Source: Candidatus Uhrbacteria bacterium
GTDB lineage: Bacteria > Patescibacteriota > Patescibacteriia > UBA9934 > UBA9568
Direction: 5' to 3'
NCBI GenBank assembly: GCA_003497135.1
Contig: DNKR01000036.1
Coordinates: 9,089-18,690 of the forward strand
DNA length: 9,602 nt
In this document: positions 1 through 5,869 of the stretch, piece by piece
How positions within the stretch are numbered: position 1 is the first letter of the stretch
Layout: every line of letters starts with the position of its first letter
Made by a program: the position numbers and the translations under genes
The notes under the pieces: generated by a model
Seen by the model: the letters and a program-made list of their open reading frames with translations, nothing else
Told to the model about the DNA's origin: nothing
The model's database searches: none

Positions 1-22
1 GGGCGTAGGGTTGCGTTGTTGT

Positions 23-1234
23 CTACCTCCTTTGCATTGCGGCAAGGGCTTTTGCGCGGCAGAGCACTTTGTTTCGGAGATTATCATTGAGGATCCTCTC
101 AAAAACACTGCACACCACATCATCATCCCAATCCACGCCATACACCCACACTGGAAAGTGGAGCGGAAAGATGTATTTGAGCATGCGCTCCAGGCGATGG
201 CGGTCATGATGCGCGGAATGCGAACTCTGCTCGCAGTTTACAAAGTCCTTCAAGAGCATGATGTGTATCTCTACAGGTCTGTCATGCCAGCGAACGCGGA
301 ATCGGCGCGCGTAAAATCCGCGTTGCGATTTCTTTATGTAGTTCTCGTCTACTTTGAACTCGGAAACGAGCACTCTTTCTAGCAATACTCGTTCAAGAGC
401 CTTTTTCTCCTCCCTTGCGGAAACAAGGAATGTGAAGCCGCGGCGGTCCTTGAGTTTGCGAGGGTCATCAAACTTCTCTTCAATCATCTTCATGTATGTT
501 GACCAGTCGGTTTTCACGCGGTCAAACACCACGACCTCAATCAGCCTGTCAGCGCCGATTTCAACAAGCCGCATGGGCATTGTTAGATCCAACACCGTAT
601 GATCGAGCACGGAATCGCTCCCATGTTCAAACATACGATCAAAGACAAAGTTGCCTGACGATTCTTCCTCTTTCATCACGGCCCATGTTTGCGGCTCAAC
701 GCTCTGATTTGGAACAAACAAACGCGACTCAACAGTGCGCATGATGTGCCCCATTTCAGCGCGAACAGCTGTCTCGTTCTCTTGCCTGCGCTGGCGCACA
801 AGACGGCTCGCGTGAACCCACTTGCGCAAGGCCTCAAACTTGCGTCGAACATCAATAGGCCCGTCACTGCCGTTTTCAAGCGCGTTGATCAGCAGATCAA
901 CAGGATTGGTCGTATTGGCAATCCTGCTTTCTGTGCCAAGACGAACAAAGGCGCTTGCAAACCATGTAGTCATCTCATAGACCTGATCATGGTAGTAAGC
1001 TGCCGCATTCTCGTATGCGGCAATGATCTGTTCGTTGGAAAAACTAGTTGGGAATCCGAACAGTTGTCTGACAGCTCTTGCAAAGACCTCTTCACGCTCC
1101 TCCTTGCGTGCAGACCAGTCGCGCATAATTGCTTCGTGGATTGTTGAGGCGTATTGAACCTCCTCTGCAAACCACGGATAAATGCCCCCCATCTTCCTGA
1201 ACCACGCTTCCCGCTTCTGCTCCAGAGTATTCAC
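23..1234 (-). CDS. Divergent RelA/SpoT-domain (nucleotidyltransferase-fold) protein
   Basis: This 403-residue protein starts at GTG (1232-1234), preceded by AGGAG at 8 nt and, further upstream, an in-frame stop. Residues 1-200 are charged, mostly helical and unassigned. Residues about 237-350 follow the motif order of RelA/SpoT synthetase domains: RVKTDWS (239-245) resembles RIKSPES, LKDRRGF (261-267) resembles the IxDxxGxR strand, ENYIKKSQRGFYAR (297-310) resembles DYIKNPKSNGYRSLH, and PVEIHI (320-325) resembles VEIQIRT, followed by a His-rich stretch (338-347). The presumed catalytic Asp263 and Glu322 are kept. The usual Arg after the Asp is Thr268, the substrate-stacking Tyr is Phe307, the YRSLH His is Arg311 and the Gln of EIQIR is His324. 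The family makes or uses (p)ppGpp or pyrophosphorylates other molecules. Whether this one is active, has changed specificity or is a toxin cannot be told. No membrane segment or hydrolase HD domain is visible. The family call comes from motif reading, not a search. Confidence 0.6.
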   Translation of the reverse strand: MNTLEQKREAWFRKMGGIYPWFAEEVQYASTIHEAIMRDWSARKEEREEVFARAVRQLFGFPTSFSNEQIIAAYENAAAYYHDQVYEMTTWFASAFVRLGTESRIANTTNPVDLLINALENGSDGPIDVRRKFEALRKWVHASRLVRQRRQENETAVRAEMGHIMRTVESRLFVPNQSVEPQTWAVMKEEESSGNFVFDRMFEHGSDSVLDHTVLDLTMPMRLVEIGADRLIEVVVFDRVKTDWSTYMKMIEEKFDDPRKLKDRRGFTFLVSAREEKKALERVLLERVLVSEFKVDENYIKKSQRGFYARRFRVRWHDRPVEIHIMLLKDFVNCEQSSHSAHHDRHRLERMLKYIFPLHFPVWVYGVDWDDDVVCSVFERILNDNLRNKVLCRAKALAAMQRR

Positions 1235-1242
1235 AGCTTCAT

Positions 1243-1247
1243 CTCCT
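1243..1247 (-). promoter_or_regulatory. Shine-Dalgarno site deciding the GTG start at 1234
   Basis: AGGAG lies 8 nt upstream of GTG at 1232-1234 on the minus strand. An ATG inside the same stretch (1240-1242) opens only a three-codon frame, MKL, whose stop TGA overlaps the GTG (GTGA). It is therefore not a start for this protein, although termination there could couple to initiation at the GTG. Confidence 0.7.
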
Positions 1248-1308
1248 GCTTAGCTTGGTTGGTTGTCCGAACTTTAACCAGTTCACGCGCGAAATGCGCA
1301 TAAAAATA

Positions 1309-1337
1309 AAAGTAACCGATTAATGCACAAAAGTCAA
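1309..1337 (-). promoter_or_regulatory. Candidate sigma-70-type promoter for the RelA/SpoT-domain gene
   Basis: The -35 box TTGACT (1332-1337) and the -10 box TACTTT (1309-1314) are 17 nt apart on the minus strand. The -35 is good and the -10 is weak (3 of 6). It lies just after the terminator at 1349-1391. It would give a leader of about 65 nt containing a small hairpin, GAACT/AGTTC, before the RBS. Confidence 0.4.
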
Positions 1338-1348
1338 TATGACAATAT

Positions 1349-1391
1349 AAAAAAGCATGACCAGGCGCTGACGAGCAACGCTTGGCCACAC
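1349..1391 (-). terminator. Strong intrinsic terminator ending the structured RNA
   Basis: On the minus strand GTGTGGCCA (1383-1391) pairs with TGGTCATGC (1355-1363), and GCGTTG (1376-1381) pairs with CAGCGC (1365-1370). One A-C mismatch separates the two helices, giving 15 pairs around loop CTCGT. Six T residues (1349-1354) follow at once. Four pairs are G-U on this strand, so the reverse strand would form a much poorer stem. Its 5' arm overlaps the alternative hairpin at 1381-1405, so both cannot form together. Confidence 0.8.
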
Positions 1392-1550
1392 CTTCGGCGC
1401 CCAAGGAGTAGAACCTGAACTGCCTTTACCCTGTACGGGTAATGCCAGGATCAGATACGATGAATTGCAGCGTGAGCCGCATGAGTCGTCCTGAATTGAC
1501 GCGGCACAAGAGTGCGTGTTCCGAAGAACCTGCAAACTTGATAGATAAAT
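1349..1550 (-). ncRNA. Structured RNA of unknown class (sRNA or cis-regulatory leader)
   Basis: The minus strand folds into many short helices. GTTC/GAAC closes on a stable UUCG loop (1518-1529). GCAC/GTGC surrounds TCTT (1504-1515). A six-pair helix TTGCAG/CTGCAA (1530-1535 with 1465-1470) encloses these and a GCCGC/GCGGC pair. TTACCC/GGGTAA surrounds GTACA (1426-1442). CTTGG/CCAAG with CGCC/GGTG inside occupies 1381-1405. The RNA ends in the terminator at 1349-1391. The strand is set by G-U pairs: several helices pair fully on the minus strand but would have A-C mismatches on the plus strand. The 5' end is a guess, as no strong promoter is visible. I saw no hallmark sequences of RNase P RNA, tmRNA, SRP RNA or 6S RNA. 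It may be a free-standing RNA or an attenuator leader for the gene at 23-1234. Confidence 0.55.
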
Positions 1551-1600
1551 CTCATTTAGATTCTTATCCTAGAGCAGTACAAGAATAGCACGCGCGCAAG

Positions 1601-1631
1601 TAAAAAGCGACTGAACATATCCAGTCGCTTT
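1601..1631 (-). terminator. Intrinsic terminator downstream of ndk
   Basis: A perfect 10-bp inverted repeat, AAAGCGACTG (1604-1613) and CAGTCGCTTT (1622-1631), has an 8-nt loop. On the minus strand it is followed by more T residues. It starts 43 nt after the ndk stop codon. Confidence 0.85.
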
Positions 1632-1673
1632 CCACAAACTTTTGCACAAGTTTTCCACCGTTTGTCTTATCTA

Positions 1674-2141
1674 TCAAACCCCTTCTCCGAAGTGGTATTT
1701 GTCAGTAATTTTTTCGTACTGGTAAATTTCTTTATCGCTGAAAAATCTTTTGATTTCCGCTTGCGCTGACTCTGGAGAATCAGATGCATGCACAAGATTT
1801 GATGGAATATTCATTGCAAGATCCCCGCGAATAGAACCGGCATCAGCATTGCGCGGATTTGTGGCGCCGACTATTTGGCGCACTGACCCGACAACATCTA
1901 TGCCTTCTAACACCATAAATACAACCGGCGTTGACATCATGTACTGTTTCAGATCTTTGAAAAATGGTTTATCTTTATGATGCTCATAATGCACATCAAG
2001 CGTCGTGTCGTCCAAAACACCCATTTTCATTGCAACGATTTTCAAACCCTTGCGCTCAAACCTGCCGATTACTTCTCCGATTAAATCGCGCTGAAAAGCA
2101 TCCGGTTTTATAATTACTAAGCTTTTTTGTATTTCTGCCAT
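1674..2141 (-). CDS. ndk: Nucleoside diphosphate kinase
   Basis: This 155-residue enzyme transfers the gamma phosphate between NTPs and NDPs through a phospho-histidine, balancing cytoplasmic NTP and dNTP pools. All usual active-site residues are present at the classical positions: Lys12 (IIKPDAF), Tyr52, Arg88 (GSVRQIVG), Thr94, Arg105, Asn115, His118 in NLVHASDS, and Glu129. The length is slightly above the usual 140-150 because of a short C-terminal tail ending KYHFGEGV. The start ATG (2139-2141) has no Shine-Dalgarno sequence. The leader is A/T-rich and short. It lies 42 nt after the metallo-hydrolase gene on the same strand and has its own promoter, so it can be made alone or by read-through from the ugd operon. 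Confidence 0.97.
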   Translation of the reverse strand: MAEIQKSLVIIKPDAFQRDLIGEVIGRFERKGLKIVAMKMGVLDDTTLDVHYEHHKDKPFFKDLKQYMMSTPVVFMVLEGIDVVGSVRQIVGATNPRNADAGSIRGDLAMNIPSNLVHASDSPESAQAEIKRFFSDKEIYQYEKITDKYHFGEGV

Positions 2142-2166
2142 AAAAAATTATTTTACTTTGTGCAAA

Positions 2167-2195
2167 AATATACCATGTTGCAATTAAAAAGACAA
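2167..2195 (-). promoter_or_regulatory. Candidate sigma-70-type promoter for ndk
   Basis: The -35 box TTGTCT (2190-2195) and the -10 box TATATT (2167-2172) are exactly 17 nt apart on the minus strand. The -10 matches the consensus at 5 of 6 positions and the -35 at 4 of 6. The -35 overlaps the last codons of the upstream metallo-hydrolase gene. The predicted start of transcription is near 2160, leaving about 19 nt before the ndk ATG. Confidence 0.6.
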
Positions 2196-3089
2196 GGGGA
2201 ATGGTTCAATGCTGTGCGTAACACTGTTAGAAATCAGACGAATGTCCCCGTCCGTATCAGTGCGCTCAATGCGAATTTTAAGATTATTAAGCAAAGATAA
2301 AACAGATGCGTGCGGGTGGCCATACTTATTTTCGCCAACAGAAACTATGGCAAGATCAGGGTCAATGTCTTTTAAAAACTCAAAGGACGAGGAATTCTTG
2401 CTTCCATGATGCCCTATTTTTAACACATCTATGTCTTCGTTTACGATCTGTGCAATGCGAGGTTCAAAATTTTCACCAAGATCTCCCATAAACAAAATCC
2501 CTGTGTTGCCGTATGAAAGAATATTCACAATTGACCAGTCGTTTGTTTCCGCGTTATTTGGCACAACATTCCTATCAGGATGCAGAAATCTTAAACTGAC
2601 ATCACTGTCAAATTCAACAAGAGATTTTTCGCGCACAACAAAAACCGAAGCGTTTTCTTTTTCTATGCTTTTTAAGACCTCGTCAAAAAGCGCTGTTTCT
2701 TTTTTCGCGTCTGTTATGTATATGTTTTCTATTTTGAACCTGTCAAACACGGACGGAAAACCTCCAACATGGTCCGCGTCAGGATGGGTCATGATAACAG
2801 CATCAATTGTCCTGTCCCAAAACGGCATGACCGCCCCCAGCTTTGACAGAATTTTGTCATCAGGGCCGGCGTCAATCAATATCTGCGCTCCATCCGGCGT
2901 TTCTATAAAAGCGGAATCGCCCTGTCCAACATCAAAAAACCATACCATCATGTTTTTATCAGAACGATAAGACGAAGCGCCGCGAACCGACTCTTGCAAT
3001 GCTATCAAAGCAATTGCAATTAAAGCCAAAACAAAAAAACGGATGATTTTATTTTTTACTCTCCTTTTTTGTCTTGAAGTTAGCGTCAT
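2184..3089 (-). CDS. ComEC-type metallo-beta-lactamase-fold hydrolase, membrane-anchored, separate from the channel
   Basis: I place the start at ATG 3087-3089, which overlaps the stop of the comEC channel gene as ATGA. A frame extending to 3161 exists but would bury 76 nt in comEC. The 301-residue protein has a basic N-terminus (RQKRRVKNK) and one membrane helix (about 13-31), then a full metallo-beta-lactamase domain of the kind that forms the C-terminus of ComEC/Rec2. Motifs are DVGQGDS (53-59), HPDADHVGG (102-110, metal binding), MGD (201-203), LKIGHHGS (223-230), GHPH (257-260) and TDTDGDIRL (277-285). This domain is thought to degrade the non-transported strand during DNA uptake. The topology predicts an extracytoplasmic catalytic domain, though the helix could also be a signal peptide. 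Metal ligands look intact, so it is probably active and works with the neighbouring channel. Confidence 0.88.
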   Translation of the reverse strand: MTLTSRQKRRVKNKIIRFFVLALIAIALIALQESVRGASSYRSDKNMMVWFFDVGQGDSAFIETPDGAQILIDAGPDDKILSKLGAVMPFWDRTIDAVIMTHPDADHVGGFPSVFDRFKIENIYITDAKKETALFDEVLKSIEKENASVFVVREKSLVEFDSDVSLRFLHPDRNVVPNNAETNDWSIVNILSYGNTGILFMGDLGENFEPRIAQIVNEDIDVLKIGHHGSKNSSSFEFLKDIDPDLAIVSVGENKYGHPHASVLSLLNNLKIRIERTDTDGDIRLISNSVTHSIEPFPLSF

Positions 3090-4516
3090 AATGTTATTGA
3101 AGCGAATGGAACCGATGAAAACAGCGAAACGAATTTCAGCATCGCGTCCAAGCAAGCCCACGCCGGCGCGGAAAAAATCGGATCAATCATTGCGAGCGGA
3201 GAAAATATCATTGCGTACGGCACAAAAGGCAATATGAACAAATTAGCTATTGGAGAAATAAGCGAGATTGTCCCAAATCTAAAAACAATCAAAGGAAGCG
3301 TAAATGCTGTTGCCGCGATCGATGAAACAAACGACTCACGCAAAGCAAACGCTTCCGGCAAAAATTCAAAGCGCTCTTCAATTTTCGGCACAAGATAAAT
3401 AAGCGCGGCTGTTGCCAAAAACGAAAGCTCAAAACCAACATCATCAACAAGCAGGCGCGGATTTACAATCAGCATTGCGCACGCAGTGAACGCAAACAAA
3501 TTTCTAACATGCGCTCCCCTCCCAAGATGGCGCGACAAAAGCACAAGCGCGCCCATAATGCCCGCGCGCACAATAGCAGAGTCAGCTCCTGCTATAAGAA
3601 CATAAACAGAGATACCAATGATCATGAACCAAAACGCAGTGCGGCGGGAAAACAAATACCTAGTCAAAAATGCGAATAAAATTGATGAGACAATTCCGAC
3701 ATTGTATCCGGACGCGGCAACAATATGCGAGGTGCCTGTCGCGCGAAAAGCGTCAGAAAGCGATTCTGGCAAGCTTTTGCGCGCGCCAAGAACAATACCG
3801 CCTAAAAACGAAGCGTGCGGTTCTGGTAAATTGCGCGCATACGCTTCAAGAATCCGGTTTTTGATGCGAAGCACTGTTTGTTTTACAGCGCTTCCGTTTT
3901 GCTTTGAAATAATCTCTGTTTCACTGCGCGCATCAGCGGTTGCTGTAATTCCGTCTTTTAACAGAAACCTGTCATAACGAAATCCGCTTTCGGATATTTT
4001 CGGCTCTTTTACAGACGCAAGAACGCTGATTCTGTCCCCATATTCAACTTGCGGAAAAACATTAATCTCTGCAAGAACGCGGCCATTTACCGGTTCGCTG
4101 TTTACAAATAGCGCGTCAAGCGCAACGCGCTGTCCGTCTTCCAATAAAACGGTCTCTTTTGAAACAACGCCTTCAATGCGAGCGTTTGATTCATAGTACT
4201 CGCTTATTGTGCCCCGCCCAAGCAATGGGAAACTTTGCGAATAAACAAGAATCCCAAACGCAAACGCGGCCGCGCACGCAAATGAAACTTGAAATCGCTT
4301 TGAACTCAAAAAAGCGCATAACAAAATAAAAATCGCTGTTGGAATAAGTGTAAAATGCCAATCAACAGGACTTTCTATGAATGAATGCAATAAAATCCCA
4401 AAAATAAACGAACATAAAATAACAAAAAAATTCTCGTGCCTGCTTTCAAAAACAAAACTTAAAAGTTTGCGCGATTTATTTGATTCCGACCCCATAATAT
4501 TCAAAACCTTTGTCAT
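3086..4516 (-). CDS. comEC: ComEC/Rec2-family DNA-uptake channel protein without its hydrolase domain
   Basis: This 476-residue integral membrane protein would carry single-stranded DNA across the inner membrane in natural transformation. N-terminal membrane helices (about 29-47, 54-72, 76-94) precede a soluble stretch (about 105-200) where ComEC proteins have an OB-like domain. The competence domain follows from about 225, with conserved features: FLGGIVLGARKSLP (237-250), RATGTSHIVAASGYNVG (258-274), VRAGIMG (316-322), NPRLL (352-356) and GFELSFLATAALIYL (361-375). Further helices run to the C-terminus. The usual fused C-terminal metallo-hydrolase is a separate overlapping gene (ATGA at 3086-3089). 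The start is uncertain: ATG 4514-4516 overlaps ugd by 41 nt, while a second ATG at 4493-4495 overlaps by 20 nt and has AAAGG 11 nt upstream. No other competence gene lies in the window. Confidence 0.9.
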   Translation of the reverse strand: MTKVLNIMGSESNKSRKLLSFVFESRHENFFVILCSFIFGILLHSFIESPVDWHFTLIPTAIFILLCAFLSSKRFQVSFACAAAFAFGILVYSQSFPLLGRGTISEYYESNARIEGVVSKETVLLEDGQRVALDALFVNSEPVNGRVLAEINVFPQVEYGDRISVLASVKEPKISESGFRYDRFLLKDGITATADARSETEIISKQNGSAVKQTVLRIKNRILEAYARNLPEPHASFLGGIVLGARKSLPESLSDAFRATGTSHIVAASGYNVGIVSSILFAFLTRYLFSRRTAFWFMIIGISVYVLIAGADSAIVRAGIMGALVLLSRHLGRGAHVRNLFAFTACAMLIVNPRLLVDDVGFELSFLATAALIYLVPKIEERFEFLPEAFALRESFVSSIAATAFTLPLIVFRFGTISLISPIANLFILPFVPYAMIFSPLAMIDPIFSAPAWACLDAMLKFVSLFSSVPFASITL

Positions 4517-5753
4517 TCAACTTCAAATTAGAAAGAATGTTGCGACCGTCATAAATTTTGTTTCCGCGCATGCGGTTTTTAACTTCATCAAAATCCTGCA
4601 AAGCGAATTCGGGCCATTCCGTTGCAACAACCAGCGCGTCAGCGCGCACAACAGCATCAAGAGCTGTTTTTGCAAACGCAACAGAACTGCCGACTGAACG
4701 ATACGCGTTTTCCATTGCCTTTGGATCAAACACGCAAACATTTGCTCCGTGCTCAAGGCACTTTACAACAATATCAATTGCCGCCGATTCCCGTATATCA
4801 TCCGTTCCGTTTTTAAAAGCCAAACCCCACACAGCGATATTACGGCCCTCAAGAACACCAAGATCAGAAATTATTTTTTGCACAAACCGCTCGCGCTGTT
4901 TATTATTCACATCAATCACTGACGCAAGCAGTGTAAAATCGCATCCGTTCTCGCCCGCCATGTAGTGCAGAGCCGAAATGTCTTTTGGAAAACACGAACC
5001 GCCGTATCCAATGCCTGCGTTTAAAAAATCTTTTCCTATGCGCTTGTCTTCGCCAACAGCCAACGCCACATCGCGGATATCAGCGCCGACCCGCTCCGCA
5101 AGATTCGCGATTTCATTTATGTAGCTGATTTTTGTAGCGAGAAAAGCATTTGACGCGTACTTCACAAGTTCCGCGCTTTCAGGAGACATAAAAAATAATT
5201 GCGCTTGCGTTTGCGAGTATAAATTTTCAATAACTGATTTTGAACGCTCGTCTGATACGCCAGCAACAATTCTGTCAGGATGGAAAAAATCCTTAATAGC
5301 TCTGCCCTCGCGCAGAAACTCCGGATTGGACGCGACAGAAATTGAATTTGGAAGTTTTTCGCGCACAGCGGAGTTTGTTCCAATCGGAACAGTGCTTTTT
5401 ATTATTAACACAGAATCATATTCTATAAACTGCGCAACGCCATCAACAGCAGACCAAAACGCGCTCATGTTCACTCCGCCGAATTCGTCAGGCGGGGTTC
5501 CAACTGCAATAAAAACGGCTTCTGCTTTGCAAAGACCCTCGCTCGCGTCTGATGTATACGACAAACGCCCGCGCGCTTGTTCTTGAACAACAAGTTCTGA
5601 CAAATGCGGTTCAAAAAACGGAACTGTCCCGCTTTTAAGCGCTAAAATTTTATTCTCATCAATATCAACGCAAACAACGCTATGCCCCATGCTTGCAAAA
5701 CAAGATCCTGTTACAAGCCCTACATAGCCGGTTCCGATAATACAGATGCGCAT
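4476..5753 (-). CDS. ugd: UDP-glucose 6-dehydrogenase
   Basis: This 425-residue cytoplasmic enzyme oxidises UDP-glucose to UDP-glucuronate with two NAD+, a precursor of surface polysaccharides. The N-terminal Rossmann motif is GTGYVGLVTG (7-16), with VDID (29-32) for NAD binding. GTPPDEFGG (85-93), KSTVPIGT (119-126) and SNPEFLREG (142-150) are family signatures. Lys208 lies in ATKISYINE, and the catalytic Cys254 in GYGGSCFPKD (249-258). The second dinucleotide-like domain has GLAFKNGTDDIRES (310-323). The length matches the family. It is first in a three-gene overlapping unit with comEC and the hydrolase gene. No Shine-Dalgarno sequence precedes the ATG. GDP-mannose or UDP-N-acetyl-sugar dehydrogenases are related, but the overall match favours Ugd. 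Confidence 0.94.
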   Translation of the reverse strand: MRICIIGTGYVGLVTGSCFASMGHSVVCVDIDENKILALKSGTVPFFEPHLSELVVQEQARGRLSYTSDASEGLCKAEAVFIAVGTPPDEFGGVNMSAFWSAVDGVAQFIEYDSVLIIKSTVPIGTNSAVREKLPNSISVASNPEFLREGRAIKDFFHPDRIVAGVSDERSKSVIENLYSQTQAQLFFMSPESAELVKYASNAFLATKISYINEIANLAERVGADIRDVALAVGEDKRIGKDFLNAGIGYGGSCFPKDISALHYMAGENGCDFTLLASVIDVNNKQRERFVQKIISDLGVLEGRNIAVWGLAFKNGTDDIRESAAIDIVVKCLEHGANVCVFDPKAMENAYRSVGSSVAFAKTALDAVVRADALVVATEWPEFALQDFDEVKNRMRGNKIYDGRNILSNLKLNDKGFEYYGVGIK

Positions 5754-5772
5754 AATAAAGTGTTATTGCAGG

Positions 5773-5800
5773 AGCTTAACATGTAGGAGCCTCTGATTCA
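5773..5800 (-). promoter_or_regulatory. Weak candidate promoter for the ugd-comEC operon
   Basis: On the minus strand TTGAAT (5795-5800) and TAAGCT (5773-5778) are separated by about 16-17 nt. The match is modest, and the predicted start lies only about 13 nt before the ugd ATG, consistent with the missing Shine-Dalgarno site. It faces the plus-strand promoter at 5803-5831, so the 116-base gap would hold two divergent promoters nearly back to back. Confidence 0.25.
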
Positions 5801-5802
5801 AG

Positions 5803-5831
5803 TTGACCTTATTATTTTCCTCTGTTAACAT
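5803..5831 (+). promoter_or_regulatory. Sigma-70-type promoter for the membrane-protein gene
   Basis: The -35 box TTGACC (5803-5808, 5 of 6 to consensus) and the -10 box TAACAT (5826-5831, 4 of 6) are separated by 17 nt. Transcription would begin near 5838, about 30 nt before the start codon. The word TTAACATG covering the -10 box also occurs at 5776-5783. Confidence 0.65.
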
Positions 5832-5856
5832 GCAATTCGCCGTCAAATTACAGCAG

Positions 5857-5863
5857 AAAGGAG
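5857..5863 (+). promoter_or_regulatory. Strong Shine-Dalgarno site
   Basis: AAAGGAG ends 6 nt before the ATG at 5870. This is the best ribosome-binding site in the window and fixes the start of the downstream gene. Confidence 0.85.
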
Positions 5864-5869
5864 ACAGCC

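Larger units (their letters stand above)
1235..1673. other. 439-base intergenic region: leader, structured RNA, ndk terminator
   Basis: No convincing protein gene lies here. From right to left on the minus strand it holds a spacer after the ndk stop, the ndk terminator (1601-1631), an A/T-rich stretch that could carry a promoter, a hairpin-dense block (about 1349-1550) and the promoter and leader of the next gene. An 11-base inverted repeat, TTGATAGATAA, occurs at 1538-1548 (+) and 1667-1677 (-), the latter overlapping the ndk stop codon. Such a pair is only mildly unlikely by chance. Confidence 0.8.

Noticed and set aside
11..382. A 123-codon plus-strand frame opposite the RelA/SpoT-domain gene
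   Set aside because: It lies wholly antisense to a better-supported gene, with no ribosome-binding site or recognisable domain. The other antisense frames over ugd, comEC and leuS are rejected for the same reason.
1381..1442. A possible tRNA, suggested by GGTTCTACTCC on the minus strand
   Set aside because: The bases around it do not form a five-pair T stem, and no acceptor, D or anticodon arm can be drawn.
1320..1535. A 71-codon open frame on the minus strand inside the structured RNA
   Set aside because: It starts at TTG without a ribosome-binding site, runs straight through the strong terminator, and its product is low-quality with no domain pattern. The RNA structure explains the region better.
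1628..1662. DnaA-box-like words (CTTTCCACA, TTTTCCACC) near the ndk terminator
   Set aside because: They are only near matches to TTATCCACA, there are two of them, and no A/T-rich unwinding region or dnaA/dnaN gene is near. They do not support an origin.
3086..3089. A frameshift splitting one comEC gene
   Set aside because: The downstream protein begins with its own basic segment and membrane helix, and both reading frames are complete, which fits two real genes rather than a broken one.
3090..3161. A longer N-terminus for the metallo-hydrolase, starting at 3161
   Set aside because: It would overlap comEC by 76 nt. The ATGA overlap start at 3089 is followed directly by a typical basic stretch and membrane helix.
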